A stretch of DNA of 15,043 bases from Candidatus Dojkabacteria bacterium (lineage in GTDB: Bacteria; Patescibacteriota; Dojkabacteria; GCA-002793355): NCBI GenBank assembly GCA_015489555.1, contig WFZN01000015.1:1-15043 (forward strand), in the 5' to 3' direction. The translations under genes were made by a program, and so were the position numbers. Below are positions 6,971-13,691 of the stretch, one piece after another. Under the pieces are notes generated by a model. The model saw only the letters and a program-made list of their open reading frames with translations. It was not told where the DNA came from and made no database searches. Each line of letters opens with the position of its first letter. The stretch's first letter is position 1.

Positions 6971-6999
6971 TTGACGTAATTATTAAAACCTGATATAAC
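6971..6999 (+). promoter_or_regulatory. Main rpsO promoter (P2) with -10 box inside a small palindrome
   Basis: TTGACG (6971-6976), exactly 17 bases, then TATAAC (6994-6999), preceded by TGA (extended -10). The start site would be near 7006, giving a leader of about 37 bases. The arms ACCTG (6988-6992) and CAGGT (7000-7004) bracket the -10 box, so the site could also be an operator. A TATAAT at 7035-7040 lies only 2 bases before the ATG, too close to act as its -10. Confidence 0.65.
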
Positions 7000-7042
7000 C
7001 AGGTAGATAGATAACTTACATAAAATTTAAGTTTTATAATTT

Positions 7043-7330
7043 ATGGGAAAACATCAAAACAGCAGTGCGTACAAAGACCAAAAGCAAAAGATTATAGAGT
7101 ACTTTGCTCAGTCAGAGAAAGATACTGGGTCTCCTGAGGTTCAGATTGCATTACTCACGTGGCGAATTAATCGTCTTTCAGAGCATTTGCAGAAACATCC
7201 ACATGATTATCACTCTCGTAGAGGTTTCATAAAGCTGATAAGTAAGAGGAGAGCGCTGCTAAACTATCTTAAACTACTAGAAGAAAAAAGGTATAAAGAT
7301 CTTGTCAAAAAGTTAGGACTACGAGAATAG
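7043..7330 (+). CDS. rpsO: 30S ribosomal protein S15
   Basis: S15 binds 16S rRNA early and organises the central domain of the small subunit. The 95-residue protein (about 89 is usual) carries the family signatures: 'DTGSPEVQIALLTWRI' and 'HPHDYHSRRGFIKLISKRRALLNYL', including the conserved HSRRG and RR..LL.YL. The extra residues are at the ends. The start is ATG 7043. No Shine-Dalgarno sequence precedes it; the upstream bases are almost all A and T. S15 represses its own mRNA in several bacteria; the short leader here shows no obvious matching structure. pnp follows after 53 bases, as in many bacteria. Confidence 0.97.
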   Translation: MGKHQNSSAYKDQKQKIIEYFAQSEKDTGSPEVQIALLTWRINRLSEHLQKHPHDYHSRRGFIKLISKRRALLNYLKLLEEKRYKDLVKKLGLRE

Positions 7331-7367
7331 GCAGACTTTATTTTAAGATTTCATAATTTAAAACTTC

Positions 7368-7376
7368 TGTTAAAAT
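7368..7376 (+). promoter_or_regulatory. Extended -10 promoter of pnp, leaderless arrangement
   Basis: TGT-TAAAAT (-10 at 7371-7376), then seven bases and ATG at 7384. The expected start site falls on or next to the ATG. The -35 region is weak. It suggests pnp can be transcribed separately from rpsO. Confidence 0.5.
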
Positions 7377-7383
7377 AGACAGT

Positions 7384-9600
7384 ATGAGTGAGGATTTTAT
7401 TCATGAAGAACCGTTTACGTTTAAAGTAGGCGATAGCGCCGTTAAGTGGTATTATAAAAGGCTTACTCCCCTTGCTAACTCTTCTATATTTGCTAGGTGG
7501 GGAGACACTGTTGTTAACGTTTCTATACTGCGTGGTGAAGGAACCGAGGAAAACACCTTTTTGCCACTTACGGTTGAATATCTGGAAAAGTATTATGCTG
7601 CGGGGATTATCGCAAGTTCTCCCTATGTTAAAAGAGAGGGGCATCCCTCTGACGCTGCTATACTTAAGGCTCGTATAATTGATAGAGCGATTCGGCCAAG
7701 GTTCCCAAAGACTTTACGTGATGTAGTACAGGTTTATGTGTCTGTGTTATCTTATGATGTTACACATGATCCTTTGTTATTAGCTTTTAATACAGTTGTG
7801 GCGGCGTTAATGGTGTCAGATATCCCGTTTGTGGGTGACTTCGTAGGATTAAAGCTTACTGTTGATAGCAAGGGTAACCCGCAGTTTTTGTATGAAGATA
7901 TACCTCTGTGGAATGGAGACGGTAAGCATAAAGCGCAGCTTATAAATATGGATATGTTTCTGGCAGTTGATGATAAAGGAGTGATAATGTTTGATGCCTT
8001 TGTGAATAATCTACCAGAAAAGACAGTAAAACGTGCTGTAGAATTTGCAAGAGATAATAAGGATGCATGGCTTACTCCTATTAGAGAGTTTGTTAACAAT
8101 TTCGATATATCTAAAGAGCCGGGGGTAATGGTAGAGGTCCCGGAGTATCTGGTTAAATTAATACATACAGATTTTGCGTCTCAGATAGAAGATACATTAA
8201 GAGAAAGCGATAAAACGTTGAGAAAAGAGAAGCTAGAGGAATTACCCGATAAAGTATTAGATCACTACTTTGGCCAAGAAGATGCCGCGGAAGAACAACC
8301 ACAACCATTTGAGGATGATTTAAGTAAAGATTTCCCATATACCCAACAGCAAGTACAACTTGCCTTAGAGATGGTGCTTAAAAAGTTCGTGAAGGACCTG
8401 GTATTAAAGCAAAACGAGCGCTTAGATGGTAGAGATTTTGAACAAGTGCGTGATCTTTACGCAGAGATAGATCTATTACCTCGTGTGCATGGCAGTGCAC
8501 TATTTAAGAGGGGTGATACAATGGTTTTGACTGCTACAACCCTCGGATCACTCTTACAGCAACTACAGCTTGATGAGATGACAGGTGAGGAGGAGCGCTA
8601 TTACATACATGAATATTATTCTCCTCCGTATGGTTTCGGTGAGCCCGGAAGGTTTAGGGCGTATCCTGGTCGTAGGGAGATCGGGCACGGGGCATTAGCA
8701 GAGAAGGCTTTGTTACCAGTGATCCCTTCTAAGGAGGAGTTTCCATATATGGTTCGGGTTGTTAGTGAGGTTATGTCTTCTGCGGGGTCTACTTCAATGG
8801 CTTCTGCAACCGCGTCAAGCCTCTCACTTATGTCAGCTGGTGTACCGATTAAAAAGCCTGTTGCGGGTATAAGTATAGGTGTTATAGGAGACAAAGATTT
8901 TACGAAGTATCAACTTCTAACTGATATCGTTGAAGTGGAGGATTTCTATGGAGAGATGGATTTTAAAGTCGCTGGTACAAAAGATGGTATTACAGCTATT
9001 CAGATGGACCAGAAACGTTTGCAAATTCCTTATCATGTAATATTGGAAGCTTTTGATTGGGCCAAGAGGGCGCGTTTGGCTATTTTAGATTACTTGACAA
9101 ATGTTATTTCTGAGCCTAAAAAGCAGTTACATCCTTTAGCACCCAAAGTGTTACGTATTAGTGTGCCTGTTGAAGATATCGGCAAGATTATTGGGCCTGG
9201 AGGGCGTATTATAAAAGATATTATGGAAAGAACCGATACTAAAGTGTATATTAATGAGGAGGGAACAGTACAAATAATGGGTAAAGACACAGACAAATTA
9301 GAACAGGCCAGACAATATATACAAGACATAGTTAATGGAGCGGAAAGAATGACCCCAAAGCGTGAGTATAAAGTGGGTGAAGTATTGGAGGCAGAGGTGG
9401 TAGAGTTAAAACCTTTTGGGGCAATAGTTAAATTGCTTGATGGTACGGATTCGATGGCTTTTGTACATATTTCGGAGATAGCGGATTTTTATATAAAAGA
9501 TATAAATAATGTCCTTACCATAGGGGAACACGTTAAAGTCAAGATTGTAGGCTTTGATGACAAAGGGCGGCTACGTGCCAGTATCAAGCAGGTGGAGTAA
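7384..9600 (+). CDS. pnp: Polyribonucleotide nucleotidyltransferase (PNPase)
   Basis: PNPase is a trimeric 3'-to-5' exoribonuclease that degrades RNA with phosphate, releasing nucleoside diphosphates. The 738 residues show the full layout: first RNase PH domain (about 10-225), helical domain (about 230-330), second RNase PH domain (about 345-575), KH domain with GPGG at 604-607, and S1 domain (about 663-735). Active-site residues are present: the 'GSTS' loop at 468-471, Asp520 and Asp526 in 'EDFYGEMDFK', and Lys528. 'GRREIGHGALAEKAL' (429-443) is also typical. The first-domain FFRR loop reads YVKR (81-84), and an acidic stretch (296-316) links the helical domain to the second RNase PH domain. 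The protein is full length and should be active. rnj follows after 17 bases. Confidence 0.98.
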   Translation: MSEDFIHEEPFTFKVGDSAVKWYYKRLTPLANSSIFARWGDTVVNVSILRGEGTEENTFLPLTVEYLEKYYAAGIIASSPYVKREGHPSDAAILKARIIDRAIRPRFPKTLRDVVQVYVSVLSYDVTHDPLLLAFNTVVAALMVSDIPFVGDFVGLKLTVDSKGNPQFLYEDIPLWNGDGKHKAQLINMDMFLAVDDKGVIMFDAFVNNLPEKTVKRAVEFARDNKDAWLTPIREFVNNFDISKEPGVMVEVPEYLVKLIHTDFASQIEDTLRESDKTLRKEKLEELPDKVLDHYFGQEDAAEEQPQPFEDDLSKDFPYTQQQVQLALEMVLKKFVKDLVLKQNERLDGRDFEQVRDLYAEIDLLPRVHGSALFKRGDTMVLTATTLGSLLQQLQLDEMTGEEERYYIHEYYSPPYGFGEPGRFRAYPGRREIGHGALAEKALLPVIPSKEEFPYMVRVVSEVMSSAGSTSMASATASSLSLMSAGVPIKKPVAGISIGVIGDKDFTKYQLLTDIVEVEDFYGEMDFKVAGTKDGITAIQMDQKRLQIPYHVILEAFDWAKRARLAILDYLTNVISEPKKQLHPLAPKVLRISVPVEDIGKIIGPGGRIIKDIMERTDTKVYINEEGTVQIMGKDTDKLEQARQYIQDIVNGAERMTPKREYKVGEVLEAEVVELKPFGAIVKLLDGTDSMAFVHISEIADFYIKDINNVLTIGEHVKVKIVGFDDKGRLRASIKQVE

Positions 9601-9606
9601 TATAAT
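9601..9606 (+). promoter_or_regulatory. Possible -10 box before rnj
   Basis: TATAAT lies right after the pnp stop codon, 11 bases before the rnj ATG. No TGn extension and no convincing -35. If used, the leader would be about five bases. Confidence 0.3.
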
Positions 9607-9617
9607 AAACGATAGTA

Positions 9618-11306
9618 ATGTCTAAATTTTCGTCGCTAGGGCAGCTTCTTAAAAAGAGGGGGACCTATATTGTTACCTATTCTGGCGTCTCAACTATTGG
9701 ACGAAATAGCTATCTTGTTATAAAGGATGGTAGAATATTGGTTATAGATTTTGGGGTAGGCTTCCCTGATATTGACGCATACAATATTCAATATATTCTG
9801 CCTGATGTACAGCTACTTGGGCGTTATGCTAAGTATATAGATGCTATAGTAATTACACATGCACATATGGATCATGTTGGTGGGGTATCGTTTCTTTTAA
9901 AACACTTTCGTAAGGAGGTGCCTGTCTTTGGTAGTCGTTTTACTATAAAGTTTTTGCAGGAACGCTTAAAAGAAGTTAGAGATTTAAAAGCCCTCCCGCG
10001 CTTGCATGTTGTTGACTCTAGTAGGCAGTACAAGGTTGGCTCTTTTCATGTAGAATTTGCGCATGTAACCCATAGTATCCCCCAAAGTATGGCAGTTGCT
10101 GTTAATACTGCTTATGGGAAGATCGTTTACACAGGTGACTTTAAGCTAGACCCAACCCCGATTAACGAGGCGCCTACAGATGTTAATACCTTAAGGCGTT
10201 GGTCAAGAGAGGGTATACTCCTCACTTTAGCTGATTCCACTAATACATTTGAGAAAGGGCACTCACGTTCTGAAACTACAATAATGGGGGTATTAGAAGA
10301 GATAATAGAAGAAGCAAGAGGTCGTGTAATAGTTGGGATGTTTTCGTCATTGGTATCTCGTCTTATAGGTATTGTTGAGATCGCTAAGAAACTTAATAAA
10401 AAAGTAGCCTTTACGGGGCGAAGCCTTGAAACAAATGTAAAGATAGCAATGCAGATAGGTTACTTAACTCCTGATCAGGACACGATTATTCCTATCGAGG
10501 ATACCCATAAGTATGACGATAAACAGCTGATAATAATTGCTACAGGTAGTCAGGGAGAGTACGAAGCAGCGTTGATGAAAATGGCAAGGAGTAAACATGA
10601 ATATATACGCCTACGTAGTACTGATACTATAATTCTTTCTTCCTCTGTTATCCCTACTAATGTGGTAAGCGTACAGCGTTTGATGGATATGTTGTCGCAT
10701 ACGGGGGCTACGCTTATTAATAACAAGTTAATGGACGTACATGTTAGTGGCCATGCTTATCAAGAAGATTTAAAAGAGATGGCGCGTTTGCTTGATTCAA
10801 AATATTATGTGCCTGTACATGGGTACCCTTCATTTTTAAGCCAACATAAGAAGTTGTTACAAGAGATGGGAGTCCCCGGTGGACGAGTACTTCTACCTAG
10901 TGAGGGCTCGGTCTTTGAGTTGTCTGATAATAAAGTAACAACTTTAAAAAAGCTAAAGCTTATCCCTCAATATGTAGTAGCAGGTCAATTGTTAGATAAA
11001 TCAGATCCATTAGTTCTGGATAGAACGGAACTAGGATATAACGGGGTGTTAAGTGTATTCATAAAGACAGGGAATGTGCCACAAGTTAGGTTAAGTCAGC
11101 GAGGTGTTGCTCCATACAAACTGTGGCAAGAGTTAAGGCCATTACTCAAGAAAAGTGTTATTAATTTTTTGATGCAGCTTTCGGTTTCTCAAAGGAAAAA
11201 CTTATCAGCTAACAAAGAATTAAAGATAGGGCTTGTGAAGCTAATTACAAAGCGTGTTTACAGAGACTTAAAGGTAAAGCCTGTTGTGGTGATAAATGTT
11301 TTATAG
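9618..11306 (+). CDS. rnj: Ribonuclease J (metallo-beta-lactamase/beta-CASP)
   Basis: RNase J is a zinc-dependent nuclease with endo- and 5'-to-3' exoribonuclease activity in RNA maturation and decay. The 562 residues contain HAHMDH (81-86) as the metal-binding motif 2, His152 in 'THSIPQS', Asp174 in 'YTGDFKLDPTP' and 'LADSTN' at 204-209. The beta-CASP part shows 'ATGSQGE', then 'HVSGHAYQEDL' and 'YVPVHG'. After VHG the family usually has EYR; here it is YPS, with the later His in 'FLSQHKKL' kept. The C-terminal domain has 'DPLVLDRTELGYNGVLSV', matching the RNase J tail. The length is normal for the family. No Shine-Dalgarno sequence is seen. With pnp it forms a two-enzyme RNA-decay block, and a single RNase J would be expected to supply 5'-end decay. 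Confidence 0.95.
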   Translation: MSKFSSLGQLLKKRGTYIVTYSGVSTIGRNSYLVIKDGRILVIDFGVGFPDIDAYNIQYILPDVQLLGRYAKYIDAIVITHAHMDHVGGVSFLLKHFRKEVPVFGSRFTIKFLQERLKEVRDLKALPRLHVVDSSRQYKVGSFHVEFAHVTHSIPQSMAVAVNTAYGKIVYTGDFKLDPTPINEAPTDVNTLRRWSREGILLTLADSTNTFEKGHSRSETTIMGVLEEIIEEARGRVIVGMFSSLVSRLIGIVEIAKKLNKKVAFTGRSLETNVKIAMQIGYLTPDQDTIIPIEDTHKYDDKQLIIIATGSQGEYEAALMKMARSKHEYIRLRSTDTIILSSSVIPTNVVSVQRLMDMLSHTGATLINNKLMDVHVSGHAYQEDLKEMARLLDSKYYVPVHGYPSFLSQHKKLLQEMGVPGGRVLLPSEGSVFELSDNKVTTLKKLKLIPQYVVAGQLLDKSDPLVLDRTELGYNGVLSVFIKTGNVPQVRLSQRGVAPYKLWQELRPLLKKSVINFLMQLSVSQRKNLSANKELKIGLVKLITKRVYRDLKVKPVVVINVL

Positions 11307-11342
11307 AGGTATGGCAGAGCGCCAAATAAACGTGGCCTACCT
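11307..11342. terminator. Weak inverted repeat between convergent rnj and mltG
   Basis: AGGTATGGC (11307-11315) can pair with GCCTACCT (11335-11342) with one bulged base, and it overlaps the last codons and stop of mltG. There is no U-tract on either side. It is the only hairpin candidate in the 30-base gap and could be a bidirectional terminator, but the support is thin. Confidence 0.22.
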
Positions 11343-12464
11343 TAAGTAAAGTTTTATGTTATTTAAATGTTGTAAGTAGGTTTTAGCGTAGTGGATTTTA
11401 CCGTCTTTACCGTGTAGGTAGTACCAGTATTGATTAGGTAAAGGGTTTAAAACCGCTTCAATAGCGCTTTGGTCTGGATTTGAGATGGGGGTAGGTGGTA
11501 ATCCCAGATGTTTGTAAGTATTATATGGGGAGTTACTTTGTTTATCCTTTATTGTTATGGGAGCACTCCAATTTTTCTTAGGATAAAGCAGTGTTGCATC
11601 TACCTCAAGCGGTCTGTTTGTAAAAAGACGTCTTAGTAGGATGTCTGCCACCATACGTCGTTCTGTAAAGTCGTTTGTGGTTTCGCGTTCAATAATTGAA
11701 GCAAGAATGAGAATTTTATAGCTGTTTAGTTTCTTAAGGATCGTGTTATCCTTTAATTTAGCCTTTTGAATAATAATGTATACGTACTTGTTATATGCAT
11801 CAAGTTGTTTTTTAATGATTTTTTCGGTTGTGTCTGAATATTCAAATGTATATGTAGCCGGATACAAAAAACCTTCTAGAGTCTTTGTAGTTTTTAAAAA
11901 CGGATACGCATCGTAAAACGGTAAGGACTGTGGGTTTGTTGCATAGCGAATGTATAGGGTCTTGTTAAAATTAGGTAGTATATTTTGGGATCGTGTCGCG
12001 ATTATATGAGCTATTTCGTCGTACCTTAGGCCTTCGGGAATGGTAATTTTTACTGTCGGCGGGTTTGGATTTTTAAGGCGGTTAATAATTTGATCGAGTG
12101 TATATTTCCCTTTCCCCAAAAAGAAAACGCCTGCTTTAAAGTCTTTATAATCGTTATGTTTGCGTATTAAGCATATGAAGTCTACTGTTTGGGTTTCTGA
12201 CAATTTAAGGTTTGTTTTAACAATTTGTGTAATCTGTTCTAGTGTTTCTCCCGGTTTGATCTCGAAAAGAGTAGGTTCATTAATTTGTATTTCGTAGTTA
12301 GGATTGTTTATGTAACATTTGTAATATCTCAATTTATCCATATATAGGGTTGTTTTTAGCACTAGTAGCAAGCTAACTAGTGTTAAAAATAAAAGAATTA
12401 GTGGTCTTAATGGCGAGGTCGTGCGTTTTTTGCGAGAGGATAATAACTTAATGTTAATATGCAT
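11337..12464 (-). CDS. mltG: Endolytic peptidoglycan transglycosylase MltG (YceG-like)
   Basis: MltG is a membrane-bound lytic transglycosylase that cuts nascent glycan strands and sets their length. The 375 residues show a basic N-terminus and one membrane helix (about 19-40), then a LysM-like region (about 60-130) with 'FEIKPGETLEQI' and 'FKAGVFFLGKGKYTL'. The YceG catalytic domain has 'LEGFLYPATYTFE', 'LASIIERET' with the predicted catalytic Glu259, 'VDATLLYPKK', and 'SPYNTYKHLGLPPTPISNPDQSAI' with the closing 'YLHGKDGKIHYAKTYLQH'. All key motifs are intact. It lies 23 bases after the Lon-like gene on the same strand and also has its own -10 box nine bases before the ATG. It converges on rnj. 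Confidence 0.95.
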   Translation of the reverse strand: MHINIKLLSSRKKRTTSPLRPLILLFLTLVSLLLVLKTTLYMDKLRYYKCYINNPNYEIQINEPTLFEIKPGETLEQITQIVKTNLKLSETQTVDFICLIRKHNDYKDFKAGVFFLGKGKYTLDQIINRLKNPNPPTVKITIPEGLRYDEIAHIIATRSQNILPNFNKTLYIRYATNPQSLPFYDAYPFLKTTKTLEGFLYPATYTFEYSDTTEKIIKKQLDAYNKYVYIIIQKAKLKDNTILKKLNSYKILILASIIERETTNDFTERRMVADILLRRLFTNRPLEVDATLLYPKKNWSAPITIKDKQSNSPYNTYKHLGLPPTPISNPDQSAIEAVLNPLPNQYWYYLHGKDGKIHYAKTYLQHLNNIKLYLR

Positions 12465-12473
12465 ACTAGAGAG

Positions 12474-12482
12474 AGTATAACA
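12474..12482 (-). promoter_or_regulatory. Extended -10 promoter of mltG
   Basis: On the - strand TGT-TATACT (-10 at 12474-12479) stands nine bases before the ATG, implying a leader of only two or three bases. No -35 is evident. It lies in the gap after the Lon-like gene, so mltG may have both read-through and its own transcript. Confidence 0.45.
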
Positions 12483-12487
12483 GATTA

Positions 12488-13642
12488 CTATCCAAGATAG
12501 CCGACATCCGGTAAATAGTCTTTTACGTTTTGGGGGGTAATTATTACTTTTGTGGTTTTGTTAGTAAGAATATCATATGCTACTTTTCTTGCAATATTAG
12601 TTAATGTACGTTTAAGCTGACGTAAGCCTGCATCAATACCCATGGGGCGTACTATTAGTGGCCATGCTTTGTCTGTAATTTGCAACTCATCGCTTCTTAA
12701 GCCAAATTCCCTTAGGATCTTAGGGAATATATAATTTTTACCAATTATTATTTTCTCTTCATCAGAATAGCTTGTAAATCTTATTATTTCAACACGATCT
12801 ATCAAAGCCGCGGGTAGATTTGATAGACTATTAGCTGTGGCTATAAAGAATGTATATGATAGGTCAATAGGGTAATCTATATATCTGTCAACAAAGTCAG
12901 TGTTTTGGGAAGGATCAAATATTTCAAGTAGCGCTGCATGTATGTCAGTTCTTACCTTCGGATCTGCACTGACTTTTTCAATTTCGTCAAGTAAAATCAC
13001 GGGGTTTAAACTTTGAGCTTTAACCAGGGCTTTAACGATCATACCAGGTTCTGCATCAGGATAATTCTTGGGTTTACCACGAAGTTGGAGTACGTCTCCG
13101 AATGCCGCTAGAGATATTTTTACAAATTTTCTGCCTAAGGCGTTAGCAATTGAATAAGCTATTGTGGTTTTGCCTAAACCTTGTAATCCTACAAATAGTA
13201 ATACGGGTATGTGCCTTATAACTAGGGGTTTATCTTTATTCTGAAGCCCTTCGCGCTGATACTTTAATTTAAGGCCAGCCATATAGCTTAAGATGCGTTC
13301 TTTAACCTGGTTTAGGCCGTAGTGAGACTCATTTAATTTGGTTCTTATTTTTTCTATATCCAATTCATCTGCGGTAAAGGTGTTCCACGGCACAGCAGCT
13401 ATCCAGTCTACGTATTTATATACGATTTCGTATTCAGATGAATAACCGGTACCTTTTTGAGCTATATAATATAGGCGTATTATTCGTTTGAAGGTGCTTT
13501 TCTTGAGTTTATCCGGTACATTTGATTTGAGCAGTTTTAGTACAAGAATCCGTATATCATAGAATTTGAGCAGGTCTTTAAGATCAATGCCAAATTCTTC
13601 TTTGAATGTTTCTGCGGTTAGCTCTTGTTTGTCTTTTTTCAT
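12488..13642 (-). CDS. Lon-like AAA+ ATPase lacking the protease domain
   Basis: 384 residues matching the middle of Lon protease. 'KYVDWIAAVPWN' (76-87) and 'DELDIEKIRTKLNESHYGLNQVKERI' (92-117) are typical of the Lon helical linker before the AAA+ module. Walker A is GLQGLGKT (152-159), Walker B ILLDEIEK (216-223), sensor 1 TAN (269-271), Arg finger Arg283 and sensor 2 'AGLRQLKR' (338-345). The pore-loop region, usually 'TYIGAxPG', reads 'NYPDAEPG'. After the small helical AAA+ subdomain the protein ends at GYLG, where Lon would continue into its Ser-Lys protease domain. The N-terminal substrate domain is also nearly absent. It could unfold or remodel proteins with ATP but should not cut them. 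I start at ATG 13642 because a TATAAT lies six bases upstream; an in-frame ATG at 13819 would add 59 residues antisense to the FtsA-like gene. Confidence 0.88.
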   Translation of the reverse strand: MKKDKQELTAETFKEEFGIDLKDLLKFYDIRILVLKLLKSNVPDKLKKSTFKRIIRLYYIAQKGTGYSSEYEIVYKYVDWIAAVPWNTFTADELDIEKIRTKLNESHYGLNQVKERILSYMAGLKLKYQREGLQNKDKPLVIRHIPVLLFVGLQGLGKTTIAYSIANALGRKFVKISLAAFGDVLQLRGKPKNYPDAEPGMIVKALVKAQSLNPVILLDEIEKVSADPKVRTDIHAALLEIFDPSQNTDFVDRYIDYPIDLSYTFFIATANSLSNLPAALIDRVEIIRFTSYSDEEKIIIGKNYIFPKILREFGLRSDELQITDKAWPLIVRPMGIDAGLRQLKRTLTNIARKVAYDILTNKTTKVIITPQNVKDYLPDVGYLG

Positions 13643-13648
13643 ACATAC

Positions 13649-13677
13649 ATTATACGGTTTGTCAAAACTCTTTACAA
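13649..13677 (-). promoter_or_regulatory. Promoter of the Lon-like gene, leaderless
   Basis: On the - strand TTGTAA (13672-13677), 17-base spacer, TATAAT (13649-13654), then six bases and the ATG at 13642. The start site should coincide with the start codon. It overlaps the divergent promoter of the FtsA-like gene. Confidence 0.65.
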
Positions 13678-13686
13678 TGTTATACT
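13659..13686 (+). promoter_or_regulatory. Promoter of the FtsA-like gene, leaderless
   Basis: TTGTCA (13659-13664), 16-base spacer, TGT-TATACT (-10 at 13681-13686), then five bases and the ATG at 13692. Both boxes are near consensus and the -10 is extended. Its -35 lies within the spacer of the opposing promoter, so the two probably compete for polymerase. Confidence 0.65.
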
Positions 13687-13691
13687 TTTTT

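Noticed and set aside
7035..7040. TATAAT two bases before rpsO as its leaderless -10 box
   Set aside because: The start site would fall inside the second codon; the upstream TTGACG/TATAAC promoter is a better fit.
6877..7042. tRNA or small structured RNA gene in the gap before rpsO
   Set aside because: No cloverleaf or T-loop sequence (GGTTCRA) was found; only 5-bp stems are visible, and promoter elements explain the region.
13566..13691. 42-residue N-terminal extension of the FtsA-like protein
   Set aside because: It is antisense to the Lon-like coding sequence and lies upstream of the promoter whose -10 is five bases before ATG 13692.
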